Positions 58,201 through 64,000 of a stretch of DNA of 64,000 nucleotides are shown piece by piece. The stretch spans positions 8,613,001-8,677,000 of the forward strand of contig CATNEN010000001.1 of the NCBI GenBank assembly GCA_950097015.1, given 5' to 3'. How positions within the stretch are numbered: the first letter of the stretch is position 1; every line of letters starts with the position of its first letter. Position numbers and translations under genes: made by a program. The stretch is from Macrostomum hystrix (Eukaryota > Platyhelminthes > Macrostomidae). The notes beneath the pieces are model-generated. The model saw nothing but the letters and a program-made list of their open reading frames with translations. It searched no databases and had not been told where the DNA came from.

Positions 58201-61200
58201 AGGCTGTTGTTTAGGTAAAACAAACCTACCCGGTTTTGCTGGAAGATTTCAAGAGAAAAAGCAAGTGTTGCTTATGTAGGAATGTACGAATGCTCGTAGA
58301 TAGTAGTAAAATATGCACTTTTTTAAAACGCGCTACTCAAAGTAATATTACAAGGAAACCTAAGTTATTATTGTTAATCTATTTTTAGGAATGAGTCATG
58401 GTGACTCATATGCTATTTTTAGAAACAAAGAAGTCATGGTGACTCATATGCTATTTTTAGAAACAAAGAAACTGGGAACCGGTTCTCGACAGTTGTATTG
58501 CTTATACTCCCATATATGGTAATGCTCACTTGAAACCCCACAGAACGCAGCTAAACAAACAAGTTTAACCACGCTGTGCAAATTTGTAGGCCCTAAGTAA
58601 ACACCCGGTTCTAAACCTATTTTCCCCAAACATTTACTACAGACTTGGAGCGGTCCACCGGACTTCAAGGAAGCTTTAAGAAGACGAGGACTCATTCATG
58701 AGGGAAAGACAAGTGGTAAGCTAGTGGTTACTAGACAGAGTTATCTATTGCTAGCAATCGTTGTTGAATTGAACTAAGTTTACGAGAGCCACATACCGTC
58801 GATACAGTTGAGAAAGGCCTCTTGTTTCCTAGGATACATTCCTAGAGGATTGTTGATTGATTTGAGTTATCCGTTATCTTTCGATAACGAAGAAGACGCC
58901 CTTCAGGAGGACCTTCAGAGTTCAGATTTCACTAGGGCGCATGTTTCTATTGTGAATTCCGAGCTCGAGGAAACCGACAAGTAATCTGATTCGCTCTCGC
59001 CCTTTATTGGCCAACAGATAAACTCAAGCAGCTGCCAAGAAGACAAAGAAGACAAGACTACAAAGACTCAAGAAACACAGACTCGAAACCTCACTGTCGA
59101 CCAGAATAAGAAGAAGAAGAACAAGGACTACAAGGACCCAGAAGACTACACTACTTAAGGAAGAAGAAGCAACTGCAGTAAGTGTCACGTGACTGTTATG
59201 AATTCCTCGAATGTGCCTGATCAACACACAATGGTCTTCAGGAAATATAGTCACTGTTTAAAATTGTATTATGTTAATTAAATGTACAGTTTTCTATAAA
59301 TTCAAACAATTTTTTGTACAAAAGAAAATCTACAGGTAATTAATTAGCAATAAGAGGTAAGTAAAGCAAATTATACTTTCTTGATTATCTTAAAAAAATA
59401 ATAGTTTAAAATTAATTCAAGATTGTAAAAAATCAATGAATTTCGAACAAAAAAATCTTTTTTTTATACGAAAATTTATGCTCAAAATTGGCACGGAAAG
59501 CAATTTGCTATTTTTTACCAAAAGCGATTCAGAATCTGCAAGCAAATTTGTTCTCATTATTTTAATTGTTTTTTTTTACAGAATAAACACACTGATTTAA
59601 TAATCAAGATAATAAACTAATCATTTTTATATCACATAATTAGAATAATGCTTTCGCACCTCAGATTTCGATTCCTGCAAAAAAGATTTCATAATTTGAT
59701 AAATAGTTATAAAATGGCTGCATAGTTAGTAAAACTAACGATTTTATACTTTGCATTCTAGAGACAATTCAAATACCTACTGAGGGCCGGATTGATATGA
59801 TGCATAGATAGATATAAGACAGGAAATGAGCGAGGATATGAGACACGCGTGAGAAATGAGAAACAGGAGAGATGAGACACGAAAGAGATAAAACACGGGT
59901 GAGAGACAAGACACTGGTGAGAGATAAGATACGGGAGAGATAAGACACGGGTGAGATGAGAAACGGGTGAGATTAGACACGGGAGAGATGAGACACGGGT
60001 TAGATGAGACTGGGAGAGATGAGACACGGGTGAGATGAGACACGGGTGAGATGAGACACGGGTGAGATGAGACACGGGAGAGATGAGACACGGGTGAGAT
60101 GAGACACGGGAGAGATAAGACACGGAGGAGATGAGACACAGGAGAGATAAGACACGGAGGTGATGAGACACGGGAGAGATGAGACACGGGAGAGATGAGA
60201 CACGGGTGAGATGAGAAACGGGAGAGATGAGACACGGGTGAGATGAGACACGGGTTAGATGAGACTGGGAGAGATGAGACACGGGTGAGATGAGACACGG
60301 GTGAGATGAGACACGGGAGAGATGAGACACGGGTGAGATGAGACACGGGAGAGATAAGACACGGAGGAGATGAGACACAGGAGAGATAAGACACGGAGGT
60401 GATGAGACACGGGAGAGATGAGACACGGGAGAGATGAGACACGGGTGAGATGAGAAACGGGAGAGATGAGACACGGGTGAGATGAGACACGGGTTAGATG
60501 AGACTGGGAGAGATGAGACACGGGTGAGATGAGACACGGGTGAGATGAGACACGGGAGAGATGAGACACGGGAGAGATGAGACACGGGTGAGATGAGACA
60601 CGGGAGAGATAAGACACGGAGGAGATGAGACACAGGAGAGATAAGACACGGAGGTGATGAGACACGGGAGAGATGAGACACGGGAGAGATGAGACACGGG
60701 TGAGATGAGAAACGGGAGAGATGAGACACGGGTGAGATGAGACACGGGTTAGATGAGACTGGGAGAGATGAGACACGGGTGAGATGAGACACGGGTGAGA
60801 TGAGACACGGGAGAGATGAGACACGGGTGAGATGAGACACGGGAGAGATAAGACACGGAGGAGATGAGACACAGGAGAGATAAGACACGGAGGTGATGAG
60901 ACACGGGAGAGATGAGACACGGGAGAGATGAGACACGGGTGAGATGAGAAACGGGAGAGATGAGACACGGGTGAGATGAGACACGGGTTAGATGAGACTG
61001 GGAGAGATGAGACACGGGTGAGATGAGACACGGGTGAGATGAGACACGGGAGAGATGAGATACAGGAGAGATGAGACACGGGAGAGATGAGAAACGGGAG
61101 AGATGAGACACGGGTGAGATGAGACACGGGTGAGATGAGACACGGGAGAGATGAGACACGGGTGAGATGAGACACGGGTGAGATGAGACACGGGAGAGAT

Positions 61201-63886
61201 GAGAGACGGGAGAGATGAGACACGGGAGAGATGAGAAACGGGAGAGATGAGACTGGGACAGACTAGGGAGGTGGTCAAGCTGGACAACATCCATAATGTG
61301 TTCTAAAAAATTGTTCAATTTAGTAAGCTACTCTCTAATTTTTTAGTAAACTTCTAATTTCATAATAAAAGCAATTTTTAAGCAACTAAGTATTTAATAC
61401 AATCTAAAGCGATTATTAAAAAGCCATGCAAAGAAGACTAAAGCGAAATTGTCAAACGCCTCTCACCTTAACCTTGACCTCGTTGACCTTGGCTTCGAAG
61501 AGGGACTCGAGTTTGTCTGGCTCCAGTCGTACCTGCATCAGGCGGTCCCACAGGGTGTCAGTGGCAGGTCTGCCAGCTATCGGCTGTCTAAGATTGTGAG
61601 CCAATTCGCGCCAATGCAGTCGAACCGTCTTGCGACTCTTGGCGTGGCCCAGACCCGTGCCCGGCGGCGGAGGGCCTTGGCGACCGACGTGCCAAGCTGC
61701 GGCGCCGCCACCGGCTGGCGGCTTTGGCGGTCGGGCGCCACCGGGTGGCGGCGGTGGCGGCGGCGGCGGAGGCGGAGGCGGCGGACCGCCAAAGCCACCA
61801 CCAGGCGGTGGAGGTGGCGGCGGCGGTGGCGGCGGCGGTGGCGGCGGCGGGCCGAAGCCCGGAGGCGGAGGCGGCGGTCCGGCGCCAGTCAGCGTGGCCA
61901 GTTTCGGTCTGGTCACATCTTCCTCGTCGGAGGAGTGCAAATCGGCAAAGTCGCGATCATTTACCTGGGATAATGAGGGGATAACATTGGGATAATTTAG
62001 CTACAGTAAGGTTAAATTAAATGTTAAAGACACACCTAAAAACATAAAACAACTCCAAGGAGGGTGATTATCAGTTTGGCTCTCGCACCAAGGTCCCAGA
62101 GCTCGATTCCGCGGCGAGGCCACAATCATTTGGGGTACAGCCGCGGAGAGAAGGCATAGGGACTTGTCTGGCAGTTTACGCCCTTGAGGGTCAACCTCCA
62201 AGGCACAGTGAGAGTGTACACTGTTTGACGATGAGAAAGTCAGGACAGATGTACACACCCGTGTGAGCGAGTGCCTGCGTACGGTATCTGTGTGAGTGTG
62301 TGCTCAGGAGTCAGCGGAATGGGCAGAATTGCCTCCTCGCTGGCTGCGGGTCTAGTGTCACTAAATGATGTGTCATAAGCTTAAAATACTTCGAACTCCA
62401 AAATATCTCTTAGAAACCTAAAAAAATCCAATAGATAATCAATCATTCTTCAATCTATATTCTATCACTAAGTCCATCAAATCAAACTACTGCACTCACC
62501 TGCAGTCTATGCGACCGTCTGCATTCTTGCTCCAGTGCCTCCCATAGCACCTCCAATTCGGTCTTTGGTTTCACCACTTTTGGCGTCGGCTGCGGAGACG
62601 TCACAGTATCTAAGGACGCTTTGACGTTGGCAGCGGACGTTGGCGGCGGACCGAGAGGTACAGACAGCGACTGGGCCGCTGAAATATAAAAAACAACACT
62701 ATGCTTTAGTTATTGCTGACAGTAGCCAGTTTTCAGTCAGGAATCGACGCCTCAACCAACATGCAAATATCATATTTCAGGACAATGCAAAAAAATGCAA
62801 CAATGGCCAAACCATCAAAATCGTTGCCAACATCGACGCAGCCCTCGACAATCTCCAATTCCGAATAAGCCTCAGTCGACTTTGCCCGACTGTCGCCAGC
62901 CAAATTGTCGTCATCAATCAGCTCTTGACGACTATAGAATCGGGACATGAGTTCGTCGAATTTTCCTACACTCTCCTCGACTTCCTTGCATTGTGAAATA
63001 TCGAAGCCGGATTTGGTAGAACTGCTCGCATCCTGATTGGACGGCACCTCAGAATCGTCGGTTTCGCTATCTTCTAGACAGCTGTAGAATCTCTTCATCA
63101 TTCTATCGTAGGCCGGGTCGGATTCCACCGCCCCGCCGGCTGCGCCGCTAAATTCGTTTCTATCATCGGCGTCGTCTTGAACAACTTCGCCCAATTGTGG
63201 AGCTGAAGATGTTCGCTGCAGCGAAGATTGCTGCTCTTCTTCGATGGCAGTTCGATTGACAGGTTCCTTGTCTGGCTCATTGTCAGTTTCTTGAGTTAAA
63301 TCCAACTGGCTCGCATAAAAGCTCTTCATCAGGCGATCGAATTTGCCATCGTCCTCAGTCTCCCCTTCGGCCAATATTCGTTCAGATTCAGTTTCTTCCG
63401 GGAGGGATTTCTCTCGCTGCTGCTGTCGGTCTTTCAACTGACTGTCGCCAGTCGAATCGGGTCCGACAACGGCGGCCCTGTAGGAAGGAGTTCGCGACAC
63501 GCCCAACGCACGCCTTGGAGTTTGCTGTTCAATGATTGGCGATGAACACGGAATCGATGCCGGTGACGAAGTGACGTCCTTATCAGCAACAGCAGCAGCA
63601 GCAGCAGTGGCAGACACAGCTGATCTATTCGAGCTATTATGGTTTGAACTCGACATAAATAAACGATTAAAAGCGCCCGAACTGCTGCTATTGCTTGGTG
63701 TAGAAGAATTCTGTTGCTGCAGCTGCTGCTGCAACTCCAAGCGAGCCATGAGTTCCTCTTGTAGATTACGATTTCTAGATTTCCGAGCCTGAACACTGCG
63801 CGGTAGAGTCCTGACGCCGCCGCTTTCAACATCGCCGCCGGTAGGTGTTGAAAATCGACTACGCCGCTTGACTTCGCTAACGGACA
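46223..63886 (-). CDS. FHOD-family formin (FH1, FH2, C-terminal basic region); N-terminus beyond the window
   Basis: Actin-nucleating formin. Exons in order: 62813-63886, 62500-62678, 61467-61964, 57155-57310, 51886-52113, 49848-50348, 48151-48691, 46223-46296. All junctions keep phase, giving about 1083 aa here. The first exon is Ser/Gln-rich. 61467-61964 carries FH1 (proline runs of 6, 16 and 14) and the FH2 start KTVRLHWREL and LWDRLMQVRLEPDKLESLFE. FH2 continues with DPKRSNAINIGMTVLPPPRT, MLPTEEEKEAIVEAQ, EQFLLTLSSISELRARL, VIVALGNFLND, KVPEVRDTVHKHTLLHHVCH, DLYSELGAVTR and FALEYRTTREKV. LDPKRSNAINIG and VALGNFLN are core FH2 motifs. This combination matches FHOD1/FHOD3/Fhos. The C-terminal KERRKSKNQRKS basic run fits an autoregulatory (DAD-type) tail. 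The GBD and FH3 would lie beyond 64000. The last exon is assigned by phase only (RHKTLLIGLTEEEMATVKAM then stop). Confidence 0.93.
46405..46888. mobile_element. hAT-type non-autonomous transposon, second copy, in the last formin intron
   Basis: Begins CAGGGGTCGGCAAACTCCCG and ends AGTTTGACGACCCCTG. It is flanked by CAGTACAT (46397-46404) and CAATACAT (46889-46896), an 8-bp target duplication with one change. The 484-bp interior is a shorter pyrimidine array of TCTCATCTCTCCCGTG type. It shares both ends and subterminal GGCCAGATGCGG with the copy at 38061. Confidence 0.88.
47025..47195 (+). repeat. SINE family B, best copy
   Basis: GGTCGGGGGTTCGATTCCTG (B-box), CCACTGGAACAATTGGTG, CTTCAGTTCGCCCCGGCTGT, AAATGGGTACCAGCATCAGC, GGGGCAATTGAGGGTTCATG, ending in the palindrome CAGTCCATGGACTG (47177-47190) and AAC. 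Confidence 0.82.
47196..47710. other. Formin intron sequence, nothing recognised
   Basis: AT-rich intronic sequence between SINE B and the 22-bp array. No ORF or repeat recognised. Confidence 0.3.
47715..48125. repeat. 22-bp minisatellite in the last formin intron
   Basis: About 19 copies of AGATCTGTCACTCTTTCACC plus CC, with CTCTC/CTGTC and ATCCG variants. It ends about 25 bp from the donor of exon 48151-48691. Confidence 0.94.
48900..49815. repeat. 20-bp minisatellite in a formin intron
   Basis: About 45 copies of TTCACACATTTCACAGAGGA with AAAGGA, GAGCA and TCTAC variants, preceded by 40-bp dimers with TTCCCAAATTTCACTATGGA. It fills the intron between 48691 and 49848. The three overlapping ORFs of about 300-405 codons are artefacts. 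Confidence 0.95.
50420..51790. repeat. Minisatellite of about 23-25 bp in a formin intron
   Basis: Unit AAGTAGACAAGATATAACTA plus GGA or AGA, with a longer ACACTAAGA variant and an ATATCTTGG variant at the right end. About 58 copies occupy nearly the whole intron between 50348 and 51886. In the sense (minus) direction each unit reads TTGTCTACTTTCTTAG. Confidence 0.94.
52146..57100. repeat. 24-bp mega-minisatellite filling a 5-kb formin intron
   Basis: About 205 copies of GATTCCTGCTGCCATTCTAG plus CTAC. Marker variants (CTAAATAC, GCCCTTCTAG, ATTGCTGC, TTCCTTCTGCC) recur in blocks. AAATACG at 52389, 52845, 53133, 53661 and 54573 is always spaced by multiples of 24. From about 54990 a TTCGATTCTAG variant dominates. 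The array leaves only about 35 bp to the exon at 52113 and 55 bp to the exon at 57155. The 1083- and 1067-codon ORFs on opposite strands are artefacts of a stop-free 24-mer. Confidence 0.97.
57311..58390. other. Formin intron, AT-rich, nothing recognised
   Basis: Left part of the intron 57311-61466. Highly AT-rich, with no array, ORF or element seen. Confidence 0.3.
58391..58470. promoter_or_regulatory. Duplicated 38-bp element with three AP-1-like sites
   Basis: TGAGTCA (58392-58398) and TGACTCA (58402-58408) form a near-palindrome. A 38-bp tandem duplication adds TGACTCA at 58440-58446, followed again by ATATGCTATTTTTAGAAACA. The heptamers match the AP-1 (bZIP) consensus. It sits in the formin intron 57311-61466. 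Regulatory role is inference. Confidence 0.4.
58778..58984 (+). CDS. Orphan antisense ORF inside a formin intron
   Basis: 69 codons without an initiator Met, beginning after AAG (possible acceptor) and a stop codon. It reads SHIPSIQLRKASCFLGYIPR, then DLSYPLSFDNEEDALQEDLQ and SIVNSELEETDK, then stop. Composition is protein-like (globular, then acidic), in contrast to its surroundings. It could be an exon of a nested gene, a retrocopy fragment or a relic of a mobile element. No family recognised. Confidence 0.35.
   Translation, partial: VYESHIPSIQLRKASCFLGYIPRGLLIDLSYPLSFDNEEDALQEDLQSSDFTRAHVSIVNSELEETDK
58985..59780. other. Formin intron with A/G-rich patch
   Basis: 59035-59170 is purine-rich (AAGAAGACAAAGAAGACAAG type) and behaves like a degenerate simple repeat. 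The remainder is AT-rich with nothing recognised. Confidence 0.35.
59785..61255. repeat. 16-bp minisatellite, inverted relative of the hAT-borne arrays
   Basis: Unit ACGGGTGAGATGAGAC with GGGAGAG alternates. Its complement is the CCCGTGTCTCATCTC family found inside the hAT-type elements at 38061 and 46405. The left edge GGGCCGGATTGA followed by ATAGATAGATA resembles the complement of their right subterminal part. Terminal inverted repeats and target duplications are not preserved. Large blocks repeat every 239 or 255 bp. Confidence 0.93.
62069..62365 (+). repeat. SINE family A, long form, in a formin intron
   Basis: CTCTCGCACCAAGGTCCCAG, AGCTCGATTCCGCGGCGAGG, GCCGCGGAGAGAAGGC, CGCCCTTGAGGGTCAACCTC, the hairpin core, the extra GTGCCTGCGTACGGTATC segment, GCTCAGGAGTCAGCG and CTGCGGGTCTAGTGTCAC. 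Only the extreme 5' head is missing. Confidence 0.87.
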
Positions 63887-64000
63887 CTTTTAAAAATTGG
63901 ATTTCGATTGGTTTGAAATAAAATTAGTAGACTTTTATTGATGAATGGGGATAAAAAGCAGAAAAGCAGACAGCAAATCATGCAATTAAAGCGTCATTGC

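Noticed and set aside
59758-61318. Large minus-strand ORFs of SHLTRVSSLPCLISPV type
   Set aside because: 16-bp array artefact. The repeat is a relative of a transposon-borne minisatellite.
61630-61995. Glycine-rich ORFs on the plus strand
   Set aside because: Antisense of the polyproline FH1 coding sequence.

Overview
This window is nuclear DNA from an animal, most likely an invertebrate. Genes are split by GT-AG introns. Recognisable products are a Six1/2-class homeodomain protein, an FHOD-family formin, an L-threonine aldolase, an FLVCR/SLC49-like major facilitator, a secreted protein with tandem MAM-like domains, and PAN plus glycine-rich exons. The intergenic and intronic DNA is AT-rich. 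It is dominated by minisatellites, two tRNA-derived SINE families and non-autonomous DNA transposons. I cannot name the species or phylum from the sequence.

Layout. 40-3589 (-): signal peptide and six MAM-like exons. 3731-6275: a 16-bp minisatellite. 6616-11719 (-): a complete eight-exon threonine aldolase with arrays in introns 1, 5 and 7. 11.7-17.0 kb: no host gene, but several inverted-repeat elements, including a Merlin-like remnant. 17171-19569 (+): a three-exon transporter. 21578-22327 (+): an unrecognised protein with a C-terminal membrane segment, flanked by related 16-bp arrays. 25708-26008 (+): two terminal exons of an unknown gene. 26973-31605 (-): Six1/2 with a TATA/CCAAT promoter. 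31.9-35.6 kb: three large arrays and one orphan ORF. 36.6-37.8 kb: LINE and SINE debris. 38061-38991: a hAT-type element whose interior is a minisatellite. 39945-41824 (-): PAN and glycine-rich exons, damaged. 42.3-44.9 kb: two 24-bp arrays and a G-rich 14-bp array. 46223-63886 (-): eight exons of an FHOD formin. Its introns contain arrays, including one of about 5 kb.

The genes do not form a functional cluster. What unites the window is how its non-coding DNA is built. Most larger introns carry their own minisatellite. Several arrays share unit lengths of 16 or 24 bp. At least two arrays sit inside hAT-like terminal inverted repeats with 8-bp target duplications. Two SINE families recur with conserved hairpin or palindrome modules. 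The very long ORFs inside arrays are by-products of repeat periodicity, and I do not call them genes.
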